The notes beneath the pieces were generated by a model, which worked only from the letters and a program-made list of their open reading frames with translations, had not been told where the DNA came from and searched no databases. A program made the translations under genes and the position numbers. Positions 27,386 to 38,500 of a DNA stretch of 64,000 bases are shown here, piece by piece (position 1 is the first letter of the stretch; every line of letters begins with the position of its first letter). The stretch spans positions 1-64,000 of the forward strand of contig DUDC01000262.1 in NCBI GenBank assembly GCA_012959465.1, given 5' to 3'. Source of the stretch: Planctomycetaceae bacterium (GTDB lineage Bacteria; Planctomycetota; Planctomycetia; Pirellulales; Pirellulaceae).

Positions 27386-28207
27386 GTGAATTTTCTCGGC
27401 AAAATCTTTACGGTAATGATTTTCGTCATGAGCATCATGTTCATGTCTTTCAGTGTCATGGTTTTCGCCACCCATCGAAACTGGAAAGTCAAGGCGGTCG
27501 AATTGACAGCCGAGTTACTCGCTCAAACGGCCAAGAACGACTCGCTCGAAACAGAACTCAATCGTACTGAGGAAACTCTGGCTCGAGAACAGGCCGCGCG
27601 TAAAACGCACGTGGCAGTTTTGGCGTCGGCCGAGCTAGCCGCCACAACAACCTTGCGAGACGTGACCGAGGCCAATACCCAGTTGAATCAACAGCTGAGC
27701 CAAGACTTCTTGAACCACGATCGCAACGTCAAGGGGATGGAACAGTTGACTGAAGAGGTCGGCCTGTTGCGCGACAAGCTTGTCCGCACCACTGGGGACC
27801 GTGATGGTGAATACAATAAGGCCGTCGATGCGATCGACAGACTACTCGCGCTGCAAACTCAGCACGACAACCTGGTCCTGCGGCACGAACAACTGGCAGC
27901 AGATGCCTCCCGCATGCAGCTTGTGATGCGACTGAACGGTCTGAGGTCAACGGATGACGTCGCCGGCATTCCGCCCAAGGTCAATGGTGAGGTATTGGCA
28001 ACAGGAAACGAATTCATTGAGATTAGCCTTGGTTCAGACGATGGGCTCAAGGCCGGTCATCACATCGAGGTATATCGCGGAACGTTGTATCTGGGCCGCG
28101 CGGTGATTCGTCACACGTCTGACGATCGCTCGGTTGCACAGATTCTGGTTGAGTACCGTAAGGGTGTCATTAAGAAGGGTGATCGTTTTGCCACAAAACT
28201 CAGCTAA
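27386..28207 (+). CDS. Membrane-anchored coiled-coil protein, hypothetical
   Basis: 273 residues starting at a GTG (27386) with AAGGA 8 bases upstream. A single membrane helix (IFTVMIFVMSIMFMSFSVMVFA) near residues 8-29 is followed by a long coiled coil (about 35-190, rich in Glu, Gln, Leu) and a C-terminal beta-rich domain of about 75 residues (GEVLATGNEFIEISLGSDDGLKAGHHIEVYRG and on, broken here by function unknown). The end domain resembles FlgT/PilO-type small beta domains that sit outside the membrane. It overlaps the following small gene by 20 bases, which suggests joint translation. Confidence 0.8.
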   Translation: MNFLGKIFTVMIFVMSIMFMSFSVMVFATHRNWKVKAVELTAELLAQTAKNDSLETELNRTEETLAREQAARKTHVAVLASAELAATTTLRDVTEANTQLNQQLSQDFLNHDRNVKGMEQLTEEVGLLRDKLVRTTGDRDGEYNKAVDAIDRLLALQTQHDNLVLRHEQLAADASRMQLVMRLNGLRSTDDVAGIPPKVNGEVLATGNEFIEISLGSDDGLKAGHHIEVYRGTLYLGRAVIRHTSDDRSVAQILVEYRKGVIKKGDRFATKLS

Positions 28208-28343
28208 TCAATCGTTGCAGAAGCAACCATTAAATGTCTATACGGTCATGTTGATCGTCTCGTTCTTCGCGTTGCTTATCGGCACGATCCTGCTCTACTT
28301 GGAGGGCAGCAACTACGGTAGTCTCCCGTGGTGGAAAGCGTAG
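28188..28343 (+). CDS. Small membrane protein, one helix
   Basis: 51 residues from a TTG at 28188, chosen because AAGAAGG lies 8 bases upstream; an in-frame GTG at 28179 is the alternative. The sequence PLNVYTVMLIVSFFALLIGTI followed by LLYLE forms one strong membrane helix, with a short NYGSLPWW tail. It overlaps the coiled-coil membrane protein gene by 20 bases. I infer a partner of that protein in the membrane; no function is known. Confidence 0.65.
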   Translation: MPQNSANQSLQKQPLNVYTVMLIVSFFALLIGTILLYLEGSNYGSLPWWKA

Positions 28344-28495
28344 CGCGCAACTCAGATCTGCATCCGTCCGACATTTCACGGGTCGGGCGTCGACTCGTTG
28401 ATCTAGTTTCTCCAGATTCGGCGATTATTTCCTCCGCAAAGGTCCAACCGCTAGAATAGAAAGCGGTGTATCTTTGCCGTTGGGGATCTATTTTC

Positions 28496-29407
28496 GTGTC
28501 CGAAAAACTGGTATTTCTCTGCTCTGCGTGCCAAGGCCGAATTCGCTATCGATCATCGCAGCAGGGCCAACTGGTCGGTTGTCCGAAATGTGACGCGCAA
28601 GTAAGGGTGCCGAGTTCATCTCATTCCTCGGCCACGACATCCTCGGCTCCGTCGCCAGCCAAACCCGTGCCTGTTCCAACGCCCACGCGCAAACAGGAAA
28701 CACGGCCACCGAAGCCGCAGACCATTTCCGTCCGCTGCGGTCATTGCAGTACGGCAATCGAAGCGCCCATTTCTCGGATTGGTGAGTCCGTCCTCTGTCC
28801 AGATTGCCACGCCCCAATACCAGTGGAGCGTGTGGAAACCAAGCGAGCAACAGCCAACGAGAGCGATGCGTCACAGACTCGAAAAGCACATCGATCGTTG
28901 AATAGTTCAGTGGATTCATTTGGATTCGCCTGCTCGCTTTGCGGTACTCGACTCTACGCCAGCGAATCCCAAATCGGAACTCAAATCGCCTGCCCGGATT
29001 GTCACAGTCAAGTCGAGGTACTCAAACACCCGCGCGCCGCTGGAAGCCTTGGAGGCATATCGCCGCCACGACTTTTGGATCACGACGAAATCAGTTTAGA
29101 GGAAGTGTCGGAACGCCCCATGTATCAGCCGACGGACACAGGAAAAGTCTCCACCCGAGACATGCAGGTCCTGCGACGACCCGAGCAAAAGTCGACGGGT
29201 GACTCGAACGAGACTGGTCCCTCTTCACCCGACATGCCGACGAACGAGGAACGGGGCCAGAGTGTCCTGGCCAAACGCGCGGATTTTGCGACCGTCTGCC
29301 CTCAATGTCATGCACGGCTCGGATTGCGTACGGACCAAATCGGCAAGGTGGTGCGTTGTGGAGACTGCCAACACAAGTTCATGGTACGACCGCGTGCGGA
29401 GTCCTAG
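28496..29407 (+). CDS. Protein with four zinc-ribbon modules, hypothetical
   Basis: 303 residues from a GTG at 28496 with GGGGAT 8 bases upstream. Four CxxC-x(n)-CxxC zinc ribbons are separated by Ser/Pro/Thr-rich linkers: CSACQGR/CPKCDA near 9-35, CGHCSTA/CPDCHA near 75-100, CSLCGTR/CPDCHS near 145-170, and CPQCHAR/CGDCQHKF at the end. The modules resemble the MJ0042-type zinc finger of planctomycete proteins. No catalytic domain is present, so a protein or nucleic acid binding scaffold is likely. The stop codon TAG is part of the AGGAGG that serves the next gene. Confidence 0.82.
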   Translation: MSEKLVFLCSACQGRIRYRSSQQGQLVGCPKCDAQVRVPSSSHSSATTSSAPSPAKPVPVPTPTRKQETRPPKPQTISVRCGHCSTAIEAPISRIGESVLCPDCHAPIPVERVETKRATANESDASQTRKAHRSLNSSVDSFGFACSLCGTRLYASESQIGTQIACPDCHSQVEVLKHPRAAGSLGGISPPRLLDHDEISLEEVSERPMYQPTDTGKVSTRDMQVLRRPEQKSTGDSNETGPSSPDMPTNEERGQSVLAKRADFATVCPQCHARLGLRTDQIGKVVRCGDCQHKFMVRPRAES

Positions 29408-29418
29408 GAGGCGACGGC

Positions 29419-29643
29419 TTGGGCGGCATGGTGACACCGCCCGCCTTCCAGTCGTTGGGAATTGCCTGGCGGAGCTGGCTTCAATTCATGTTGGAGACAT
29501 TCGTGCTGGCCGGGCTGCTGATTCCGGCCGTGTTATTTTCCGATTCTCAACACTTAGGGGTTTTGCTGTCGGTCTCGGCTTGGTTTTTCTTCATCTCGTT
29601 CATCCTATTTCCGTCTACTGGGAGTTTTAGGCCATCGAATTGA
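29419..29643 (+). CDS. Small membrane protein, apparently frameshifted near its C-terminus
   Basis: 74 residues as read, from a TTG at 29419 that lies 7 bases after a perfect AGGAGG; an ATG at 29428 is the alternative. Two membrane helices are visible (LETFVLAGLLIPAVLF and LLSVSAWFFFISFILF). Past the second helix the frame turns into FPSTGSFRPSN and stops. In the +1 frame from 29608 the sequence instead reads RLLGVLGHRIEVSLNAHYD and ends in an ETETETETSE acidic tail at 29728. Removing one T from TTT at 29608-29610 joins the two parts smoothly, so this is probably a single-base indel, real or technical. Confidence 0.62.
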   Translation: MGGMVTPPAFQSLGIAWRSWLQFMLETFVLAGLLIPAVLFSDSQHLGVLLSVSAWFFFISFILFPSTGSFRPSN

Positions 29644-29728
29644 AGTCAGTCTAAACGCTCATTACGACCGCCTGGACAAGTTCGAAACCGGGTCGGAAAC
29701 GGAAACAGAAACCGAAACGTCAGAGTAG

Positions 29729-30312
29729 AAGAAAATCAGGCGGCACGCGCTAGCGAGCGTCCGTTTCTCGAACCCAATGCAACGTCTCCCTATTCTCCGT
29801 TTCGGCCCAGTCCGTTGCCGGTCCGTTTCCGCATGACTAGACGCCATGCCACATCGAAAACGAGGTGATTTTTCGTTCTGGAGATCGCCTGTAGTTGGCC
29901 TGCTTTATACCAAGCGCAAGTTGTGTTTGAGGAACGATTTATAGCGAGTCAATTGCAGCCCACTGTGGTTGTGACACGGGCCGCAAAATGCTAGAATACC
30001 CGCTTCGATTTTGGCAGTGTCATTCGCGGTGTCAACATCGACCAGAAGCGCGACATCACACTCGTCGTTTCGTCGGCGAAAGCGGCAGTCGATGACCAGT
30101 TTTCGCCGCTCCGGTTGTCGATTCTACGCGTTTCGCACACGTCTCAACGGAATTCTCAGCCGGATTAGGACCTGATTTGTCGAGCTTGTTCTGTCTGTCG
30201 CAACGACCCTTTAACGCGACTGGTTCGACAGGCGTTTGTTCCTTTGCGTCCGGCCACGGAAACCGGGTTTTGTCGCCTGTGTACGCAAGGTGTTTTGTGA
30301 AAGGATGCATTT
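29729..30312. other. Intergenic region with one dispersed repeat
   Basis: 584 bases with no convincing gene. It begins with a copy of the GCCGGCACGCGCTAGC-type repeat (29732-29766). The rest has no clear hairpin, tRNA or coding pattern. The gyrA promoter should be in the right half; AAGGAT before the GTG at 30313 is the ribosome binding site. Confidence 0.7.
29732..29766 (+). repeat. Dispersed repeat, family C (GGCACGCGCTAGC type)
   Basis: The core GGCACGCGCTAGCGAGCGTC is shared with 39456-39490 (GGCACGCGCTAGCTAGCGTC) and 51759-51790 (GGCACGTGCTAGCTGGCGTC). The centre is palindromic around GCTAGC. It lies directly after the stop of the frameshifted small protein's extended frame. Confidence 0.72.
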
Positions 30313-33060
30313 GTGTCGACTGATGGTAATATTCTCACGTTACCGATTGAGGAAGAACTAAAGGAGAGCTACCTGACGTACGCGATGAGCGTCATCGTCA
30401 GCCGAGCTCTGCCGGACGTGCGCGACGGATTGAAACCTTCGCAGCGCCGTATCCTCGTGGCCATGAATGACTTGAACCTCGGACCCAACTCGGGGCGAGT
30501 CAAGTGCGCGAAAATCTCGGGCGACACGAGCGGAAACTACCACCCACACGGCGAAAGTGTCATCTACCCGACACTTGTGCGGATGGCCCAAGATTGGAAC
30601 ATGCGGCATGTCTTGATCGACAAACAGGGCAACTTCGGCTCGGTCGCCGGGCTGCCACCAGCCGCCATGCGGTACACGGAAGCGAGGCTTTCGCCGATCG
30701 CCTCGTTAATGCTCGAAGATCTCAATCTCGATACGGTCGACTTTGCTCCGACATACGACGAGCAACGCACGGAACCGACGGTCCTGCCGTCTCGATTTCC
30801 GAACTTGCTGGTGAACGGTGCACAGGGCATCGCGGTTGGTATGGCGACATCGATCCCACCACACAACCTCGGCGAGGTCTGCGATGCCGTCGTCGCCCTG
30901 ATCGATGATCCAGACATTTCAATGCACGGCCTGTGCGAGATTGTCAAAGGCCCGGACTTTCCCACAGGGGGAACGATTTGTGGGCGGAGCGGTATTCTTC
31001 GAGGTTACCACACCGGCCGAAGCACGATGGTTGTTCGCGCCAAGGTCGACATAGAACGAAACGAAAAGAAGCGATCTCGAATTATCATTCGAGAGATTCC
31101 GTATCAACAGTACCGCGACCGTGTCATTGAGCGAATCGCTGGATTGGTCAACGATGGCCGGATCAAAGGCATCCATGAGATCCGAGATGAGAGCGATCTG
31201 AAGGAACCTGTTCGTCTGGTCGTCGAGACGAAACGGGACGCCGATCCCGAGGTCGTGCTCAACCAGCTCTATCAATTCTCGTCGCTACAAGACACTTTCT
31301 CGATCATTCTGTTGGCCTTAGTGGACGGAAAGCCCCGCGAACTAAGTCTCAAGGAGATGTTGCAAGAGTTCATTCGGCATCGCGTGATTGTCATCCGTCG
31401 CCGTACTCAATTCCTCTTGGCTCGTTCGCGTCGTCGCAAGCACGTCGTTGAGGGCCAGTTGTTGGCTCTTGCCAACATCGATGAACTCATTCGCATTATT
31501 CGCAGTTCAAGAACGCAGGCGGAAGCAAAGATCGGCTTGATGGGAGTCGAATGCCCTGCAGCAATGATGCAACGAGCATTGGGAGACGAAGGATTTAAGA
31601 TCTTCCAGGACGAGCGAGGAGCAACGGACACCTATTCGCTGACCGCCGTCCAGGCCGATGCGATCTTGAGGATGACCCTCGGACAACTCGTCAACCTCGA
31701 ACAAGAGCGACTCTCCGACGAACACGGCAAGTTGCTCGCACAAATCATCGAATACCTCCGTATCTTGTCCGACGATGTGAACATTTTGGCGATGATTCGC
31801 GAGGACATGGTCGAAATTCGCCGCAAGTATGCGAATGCACGCAAAACCGAGATCAGCAATGAAGAAATCGGTAACATCAACCTGGAAGACTTGATTGAAG
31901 AAGAGACGATGGTGGTCTCGATCAGTCATTCGGGGTATATCAAGCGCACACCGGCTAGCACTTATCGCGCTCAACGGCGTGGCGGCAAAGGCCTCAAGGG
32001 CGCAAAAACAGAAGAAGAGGATCCGATCGAGCATCTCTTCGTCGCCAGCACTCATGCTTACTTGTTGTTTTTTACCAACAAGGGAAAAGTGTATTGGCTC
32101 AAAGTTTACGACATCCCACAGTTGGGTCGCGAGAGTCGTGGCCGAGCGATCGTCAACGTGTTGCAAATGGGTGAAGGCGAGAAAATTCAAGACTGTCGCG
32201 CTGTACGAGATTTCAATTTGCCCGGACACTCTCTCACGATGGCAACACGTCGCGGGCTGATTAAGAAGACGGCTCTCGACGCCTACAGCCGACCCAAGCG
32301 AGGTGGCATTATCGCCATCAAACTCAGGGATGACGACGAGTTGGTCGATGTCGTCGTAACAAAACCGGGTGACGAAATTGTGCTGTCGACTACAAATGGT
32401 ATGGCAATTCGTTTCAGCGAGTCCGACGCGCGAGCCATGGGACGTAATACGTCTGGCGTCAAAGGGATCAATTTGCAAGAGGGTGACGAATTGGTCGGAA
32501 TGGTCGTCGCCGATGAACAGGCCACTTTGTTAACCGTTTGTGAAAAGGGCTACGGAAAACGCACTTTCTTTGGGCCGGGCGCCAGTGCAATAAGTGACGA
32601 CGCGGAGGACGAAGTCTCCGGTTCAAGTCGGTATCGTACTCAACGACGTGGCGGAAAAGGCCTGCGAGACATCAAGACGACCAACCGTAACGGACAGGTT
32701 GTGGCGGTTGTCCGCGTCGACGAAACGGACGAGTTGTTGATGATGACGGCTCGAGGAAAAATCCAGCGGCTGGCTGCTGCCGAGATTGGTGTTATCGGAC
32801 GCAATACTCAGGGTGTTCGAATCATGAGCTTGGACGACGGCGACGTGCTGGCGGCCGTTGTTCGCGTACCGAAGGAAGAAAACGGCAACAACGACGACGC
32901 GGAAACCCAAGATGCTCCCGATTCGCAGGCATCGCCAGAATCCAACTCCGATTCACCGGCAGAACCTCGGACCGGTGACGTCGAAGCAAATTCTCCCAAC
33001 ACACCAGGCGACACAGACGCGTCGGCGGACAACGAATCGTCGGGCGAATCGAGTGACTAA
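30313..33060 (+). CDS. gyrA: DNA gyrase subunit A
   Basis: 915 residues starting at a GTG with AAGGA upstream. The N-terminal breakage-reunion domain has the active-site Tyr121 ([10 protein letters not shown]). The quinolone-pocket segment is [11 protein letters not shown], so the Ser83 of E. coli is kept (Ser82) but Asp87 is a Pro (Pro86). The C-terminal pinwheel contains a GyrA box, QRRGGKG, at about residue 556 and again at about 778, supporting GyrA over ParC. A 60-residue acidic, Ser/Asp/Asn-rich tail ends the protein. GyrA with GyrB introduces negative supercoils using ATP; gyrB is not in the window. Confidence 0.96.
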   Translation: MSTDGNILTLPIEEELKESYLTYAMSVIVSRALPDVRDGLKPSQRRILVAMNDLNLGPNSGRVKCAKISGDTSGNYHPHGESVIYPTLVRMAQDWNMRHVLIDKQGNFGSVAGLPPAAMRYTEARLSPIASLMLEDLNLDTVDFAPTYDEQRTEPTVLPSRFPNLLVNGAQGIAVGMATSIPPHNLGEVCDAVVALIDDPDISMHGLCEIVKGPDFPTGGTICGRSGILRGYHTGRSTMVVRAKVDIERNEKKRSRIIIREIPYQQYRDRVIERIAGLVNDGRIKGIHEIRDESDLKEPVRLVVETKRDADPEVVLNQLYQFSSLQDTFSIILLALVDGKPRELSLKEMLQEFIRHRVIVIRRRTQFLLARSRRRKHVVEGQLLALANIDELIRIIRSSRTQAEAKIGLMGVECPAAMMQRALGDEGFKIFQDERGATDTYSLTAVQADAILRMTLGQLVNLEQERLSDEHGKLLAQIIEYLRILSDDVNILAMIREDMVEIRRKYANARKTEISNEEIGNINLEDLIEEETMVVSISHSGYIKRTPASTYRAQRRGGKGLKGAKTEEEDPIEHLFVASTHAYLLFFTNKGKVYWLKVYDIPQLGRESRGRAIVNVLQMGEGEKIQDCRAVRDFNLPGHSLTMATRRGLIKKTALDAYSRPKRGGIIAIKLRDDDELVDVVVTKPGDEIVLSTTNGMAIRFSESDARAMGRNTSGVKGINLQEGDELVGMVVADEQATLLTVCEKGYGKRTFFGPGASAISDDAEDEVSGSSRYRTQRRGGKGLRDIKTTNRNGQVVAVVRVDETDELLMMTARGKIQRLAAAEIGVIGRNTQGVRIMSLDDGDVLAAVVRVPKEENGNNDDAETQDAPDSQASPESNSDSPAEPRTGDVEANSPNTPGDTDASADNESSGESSD

Positions 33061-33136
33061 TTCACTTATCGACGTGGCCACTCGCTTCTCGGTGCATGGG
33101 CGAGCAACACTGGCGCTTAGAAGGTAGTGGCCAACG

Positions 33137-34120
33137 ATGGCGATGAAGCGAGCGATCGTCACGGGTCGGCACGGTCAAGACGCTTGGTATCTAACCAATT
33201 TTCTGACGGCGAAGGGTTATCGCGTAACGATCACCTCCCACCAACCCTTGTCGTCCTCTCCGCGTGACGTCCTCGGCCAATCCGGCAAACACGACGATCA
33301 ATTGGACGTCTGCACGCTGGACCTCTCCGACTCGAATGATTGCCAACAACTGATTTCCTCGGTGCAGCCCGATGAGGTGTACCATCTTGCCGGACCAAGC
33401 CACATTCCCACTTGTGAGCAGTCGCCAGAGGAAACAGTGGATGCGATTGCCCAAGGCACGCTGCACCTGTTGGAAGCAACGCAACGGTCGAATGCCACAG
33501 CAAGGTTCTTTTTTGCATCCAGTGCCGAGATTTTCGGAGACACCGAGCAATCACCGCAAAGTGAATCGACCGTTCCGCATCCCCGCAACATCTATGGCGT
33601 TGCCAAGCGTCAGGCTCAGCAGTTGGTCTCCTATTACCGCCGTAAAAAGGGCCAGTTCGCCTGTAGCGGCATCCTATACAACCACGAGTCCATTCGACGG
33701 CCAACGACGTTCGTCACCCGAAAAATAACTCAGGCCGCGGCGAGAATTGCGGTCGGACGCCAGTCCCGACTACAGCTGGGCCGGATTGACGCTCAACGTG
33801 ATTGGAGCTGGGCCGGTGATTTTGTGCAGGCGATGTGGTTGATGTTGCAGGCGGACGAGCCGGACGATTATGTTGTCGCCAGTGGGGAAACTCATCGAGT
33901 CCAAGATTGGCTGGAGATTGCCTTTGCACGTGTCTCACTGGATTGGCGAAAATACGTCGATTACGACCCGAGTTTGGCGAGAGGTGGCACCAACAAGACG
34001 ATGCTGGTCGGCGACGCAACCAAAATACGTAACGAACTTGGCTGGCATGCTACAGTTGATTTTGTCGATCTTGTCCATCAAATGGTGGACCACGATATGC
34101 AGCATGCGAGTGGGAGTTAG
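33137..34120 (+). CDS. gmd: GDP-mannose 4,6-dehydratase-type SDR
   Basis: 327 residues of the extended short-chain dehydrogenase family. The N-terminal NAD(P) motif is TGRHGQDAWYL, where most GMDs have TGxTGQDGxYL. Further motifs fit GMD: DEVYHLAGPSHI, FFFASSAEIFG, the catalytic IYGVAKRQA (YxxxK), the NHESIRRPTTFVTRKI segment and RIDAQRDWSWAGDFVQAMW. GMD converts GDP-mannose to the 4-keto-6-deoxy sugar for GDP-fucose or rhamnose. At 327 residues it is a little short, and the glycine-motif changes leave room for a related sugar-nucleotide dehydratase. It precedes ugd by 58 bases, consistent with a surface-polysaccharide role. Confidence 0.82.
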   Translation: MAMKRAIVTGRHGQDAWYLTNFLTAKGYRVTITSHQPLSSSPRDVLGQSGKHDDQLDVCTLDLSDSNDCQQLISSVQPDEVYHLAGPSHIPTCEQSPEETVDAIAQGTLHLLEATQRSNATARFFFASSAEIFGDTEQSPQSESTVPHPRNIYGVAKRQAQQLVSYYRRKKGQFACSGILYNHESIRRPTTFVTRKITQAAARIAVGRQSRLQLGRIDAQRDWSWAGDFVQAMWLMLQADEPDDYVVASGETHRVQDWLEIAFARVSLDWRKYVDYDPSLARGGTNKTMLVGDATKIRNELGWHATVDFVDLVHQMVDHDMQHASGS

Positions 34121-34178
34121 GTTGTAGTAATATTCACGCCTACCGGACGGTGGGTTACAAGGATTGTGGAGTGCATTG

Positions 34179-35495
34179 ATGAAGATCGCGATGGTTGGTA
34201 CGGGATACGTTGGCTTAGTCACCGGTTCCTGTTTTGCGGATAGTGGTAATGAAGTCACTTGTATTGACATCAATGAAGAGAAAATCGCGAAGCTCCGCCA
34301 GGGACAGATCCCGATCTACGAGCCGGGGCTCAGTGAAATGGTGCTCCGGAACGCCGAATCTGGGCGGTTGAAGTTCACGACCGACCTCGAATCAGCGGTC
34401 GTGCCAGCGGACATTGTCTATCTGGCTGTTGGCACCCCGTCGTCGGATGATGGATCGGCCGATCTATCAGCCTTGTGGACGGTCGTTCGCAGCGTTGCAC
34501 CTCACCTCCGCAAAGACGCCGTCGTGGTCATCAAGAGCACAGTGCCTGTGGGTACAAACTCTAAGACGTATGAGATGCTAAAGGAGTCGACGGGGCGAGA
34601 GTGCGACGTCGCCAGTAATCCGGAATTCCTAAAAGAAGGCGCGGCGATCAACGACTTTACGATGCCCGACCGAGTCGTGGTTGGCGTGCGACGATCCGAG
34701 GTCGCGGATACTCTGCAGGCCTTGTACGCGCCGTTTCTGCGGACAGACAAACCATTTCTGGTGATGTCACCCGAGAGTGCTGAGTTGACCAAGTACGTTG
34801 CCAATGCCCTGTTATCGACCAAGATCAGTTTTATTAACGAAATGGCCAATCTGTGCGAGAAGGTAGGAGGGGACATCAACGATGTGCGGCGTGGGATCGG
34901 ACATGATCAACGCATTGGATTTGCATTCTTGTTTCCCGGTGTTGGCTATGGCGGCAGCTGTTTCCCCAAAGATGTTCGAGCGTTGTCCAGTATGGCGCAC
35001 GACTTGGGAGTCGAACCTCGGATCCTGGAAGCCGTTGATCGGGTCAACGATTGCCAAAAGGAAGTGTTGCCCAACAAAGTCGAACAGCATTTCGGCGAAG
35101 AACTTCGCGGTAAGACAATCGCTGTCTGGGGCTTGGCATTTAAACCAAAGACGGATGACATTCGCGAGGCTCCCGCGCTGACTCTGATCGACCGGATGCT
35201 TGCCAAAGGCGCGAAGATCGTCGCCCACGACCCGGAAGCGATGGGAAATGTTCGCGATCACTACGGCGACAAGATCGCCTTCTGCGAGTTTCCAATGGAT
35301 GCTCTAGATGGTGCCGACGCATTGGTGATCAACACCGAATGGAGTGAGTTTCGCAATCCCGATTTCACCGACATGAAAAACCGCTTGACGACGCCGTTGA
35401 TCTTCGACGGTCGAAACTTGTACGAACCGACAATAATGAAGCGTGCCGGGTTCACTTACCATTCGATCGGCCGAGTGACAGTCTTCCCGGAGTAG
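34179..35495 (+). CDS. ugd: UDP-glucose 6-dehydrogenase
   Basis: 438 residues from the ATG at 34179, with GGAG 7 bases upstream. It carries the N-terminal NAD motif [17 protein letters not shown], the substrate segment [15 protein letters not shown], the catalytic Cys261 in [11 protein letters not shown] and the C-terminal [14 protein letters not shown]. It oxidises UDP-glucose to UDP-glucuronate for polysaccharide synthesis. It lies between gmd and hrpA on the same strand. Confidence 0.96.
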   Translation: MKIAMVGTGYVGLVTGSCFADSGNEVTCIDINEEKIAKLRQGQIPIYEPGLSEMVLRNAESGRLKFTTDLESAVVPADIVYLAVGTPSSDDGSADLSALWTVVRSVAPHLRKDAVVVIKSTVPVGTNSKTYEMLKESTGRECDVASNPEFLKEGAAINDFTMPDRVVVGVRRSEVADTLQALYAPFLRTDKPFLVMSPESAELTKYVANALLSTKISFINEMANLCEKVGGDINDVRRGIGHDQRIGFAFLFPGVGYGGSCFPKDVRALSSMAHDLGVEPRILEAVDRVNDCQKEVLPNKVEQHFGEELRGKTIAVWGLAFKPKTDDIREAPALTLIDRMLAKGAKIVAHDPEAMGNVRDHYGDKIAFCEFPMDALDGADALVINTEWSEFRNPDFTDMKNRLTTPLIFDGRNLYEPTIMKRAGFTYHSIGRVTVFPE

Positions 35496-35550
35496 TCGGG
35501 AATAGACCGCTAGCGATTGAAGAGTCAACGATTTTCCAGCGGGCCCACAA

Positions 35551-38500
35551 GTGAGTGAAACGTCGCGGCGGTCAATTGACGAAACCATGTTGATGGATCG
35601 CTTCCAGCTGCGCCGATGGCGAAAACGATTGCAAAAGAGCAAATCGCCGGCCACGGAAGAAGATTGGCGTGAGTTTCATGAGGCTGTCGCGTCCTCGGCC
35701 GATTTACGTGACCGACGAGCAGCTCATCGACCGCGCATCGAATTCGACGCCTCACTGCCGATATCTGCCCGAGTTCAAGAGATCTCGGAGACCGTGCGCC
35801 GCCACCAAGTTGTCGTGGTCTGTGGTGAGACGGGCAGCGGCAAGTCAACTCAACTTCCCAAAATTTGCCTCCAGTTGGGGCGAGGCATTGAAGGACTGAT
35901 CGGCCATACGCAACCGCGGCGGATCGCAGCCCGAACCATTGCGTCGCGACTTGCTCAGGAAGTGAACACTCCGTTGGGTGATTTGGTTGGATATAAGGTG
36001 CGGTTTACGGACGAAACCAAACCGACGACGCTCATCAAATTGATGACCGACGGAATGCTGCTGGCCGAAACGCCCAAGGACCGATTCCTTGAACAATACG
36101 ATACGCTGATATTGGACGAGGCTCACGAGCGGTCCTTGAATGTCGACTTTCTCCTAGGTTACATCAAACGGCTCCTTCCCAAGCGGCCCGACCTGCGAAT
36201 CATCATTACGTCGGCGACGATTGACGTGGATCGCTTTAGTCGACATTTTTCAACGCCGTCTGGTCCTGCACCAGTGATCGAGGTTTCCGGGCGAATGTAC
36301 CCAGTGGAAGTACGCTGGCGTCCGCCACACAACGAAGAGGCGGTTGATTGGCAACGTGCGATTCATGACACGGCCGTGGAGGCGATGCGGGCCGGTGCCG
36401 GAGACATCCTCGTTTTTCTACCCACCGAACGGGATATTCGCGAAACAGCAAAACGGCTGCGCGGACTGCGCGAAGGCCGCGAAACACCTATCATCCTTCC
36501 CTTGTATGCTCGTTTGTCGATCGCCGATCAAAACAAAGTCTTTCAACCAAACAGCTCCAAACGACGAATCGTGTTGGCGACCAATGTCGCCGAATCATCG
36601 TTAACCGTTCCGAATATCACCTACGTGATTGACACGGGCACGGCGCGACTAAGCCGCTACTCGCCTCGCAGCAAAGTCCAGCATTTGCCGATCGAACGGG
36701 TATCACAGGCATCGGCAAATCAACGGATGGGACGCTGTGGTCGACTAGGGCCGGGCGTTTGCTTCCGGCTCTATTCGGAAGAGGACTACGTGACACGAGA
36801 GGCGTTTACTCCTCCCGAAATACGCCGTACGAACTTGGCGTCCGTGATCCTGCAGACAATGGCATTGAGGCTGGGAAGCATCGATGCTTTTCCCTTTCTC
36901 GACACACCACAGCCCGAGAAAATTCGTGACGGCTACAAGACGTTATACGAACTTGGCGCAATCGACGATCGTCGCGAATTGACACGACTTGGAAAACAGC
37001 TGGCGAGGATGCCGGTGGATCCGCGTATCGGACGCATGATCCTTGCCGCCGACGAACAGGATTGCCTCACTGAAATGTTGGTCATTGCGTCCGCACTCGA
37101 GTTGCATGATCCTCGCGAACGCCCCCCCGAGCGCCAACAGGCTGCCGACGCGGCCCATGCTCGATTTCAACACCCACGTTCCGACTTCATGTCATTCCTC
37201 AGTCTTTGGGACTTTCATCGCAAGTTGAAGTCTGACCTGTCGTGGAGTCGGCTGCGGCGGGCGTGCGCCCAGTCGTTCTTGAACTACAATCGCCTCCGTG
37301 AATGGGGCGACGTCCACCGCCAATTACAACAATTGACCGACCAGGCCGGCATGCGTCGACGTGCGCGGCGCGATGATTACGACGCGATCCATCGAGCGCT
37401 GCTGACCGGTTTGTTGTCCAACGTCGCGATGAAAGGAGACAAGCACCAATACACGGGCGCCGGTGGCAATAAGTTCTTCCTGTGGCCCGGTTCCGGTCTG
37501 TTTGAAAAAAAACCAGCCTGGACGGTGGCTGCGGAATTGGTCGAGACAACCAAACCATATCTCCGAACGGTTGCCGAAATTAACGTCGATTGGCTCGAAC
37601 CGCTCGCTGAACACCTGGTCAAGTACTCCTACAGCGAACCGCATTGGAGTAAGAAACGCGCGCAGGCCATGGCCTACGAAAAGGTCACTTTGTTCGGCCT
37701 GCCCATCGTCGCCAAACGACACATTCCCCTTGCGGCTGTTGATGGTCAAGAGGCTCGCAGATTGCTGATCGAATTCGGATTGGCTGGCGGAGAGTTACCG
37801 ACTCGAGCTGCCTTCCTGCAACATAATTTAAGACTGGTGGCAGAGATCGAGGCCCAAGGCGCGAAGCAGCGAGACCGGGAGCTGGTGATTGAACCCTGGT
37901 TGATCGAACAGTTTTACGATCGCGTCTTACCGGATGATGTCGTCGATCCCAAGTCCCTCGACCGATGGCGTAGAATGGTCGAATCGGACAACCCCAACGT
38001 GTTAAAGATGACCGCCAGCGACGTGCTCGGGGACGTTGATTTGGGCCAGGTCGACGACAAGGATTTTCCGAATGCTATCGAAATGCCACAAACGGCCGTC
38101 CCGATTGAATATCTCTACGAACCGGGAGATGACGCCGATGGATTATCGCTGGACGTGCCCCGCGAGGGACTCTCGCAACTCAGTGAACGACGGTTGAGTT
38201 GGTTAGTACCGGGGATGTTGGATCAAAAGGTACTAGCGCTGATCAAGTCTCTGCCAAAACGGCTACGCCGAAATTTCGTACCGGCGCAGGATGTCGCGAC
38301 GGCGATGGCATCGGACCTTGAGTTCGGTGTCGGTTCCATTGAGCAAGCGTTGAGCAAGGCGCTATCGCGACACTGCGGTGAGCCGATTCACGTGGGGGAC
38401 TTTCAACACGAGAAAATCTCCCACCACCTCCGCATTCACATCCGCGTCCTCGACGAGAAGGGCCAAACCGTCGCAGCCGGACGCGACCTTGATCAACTTC

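Noticed and set aside
30056-30310. 84-codon minus-strand frame before gyrA
   Set aside because: Composition is not protein-like, there is no ribosome binding site, and it covers the gyrA promoter region.
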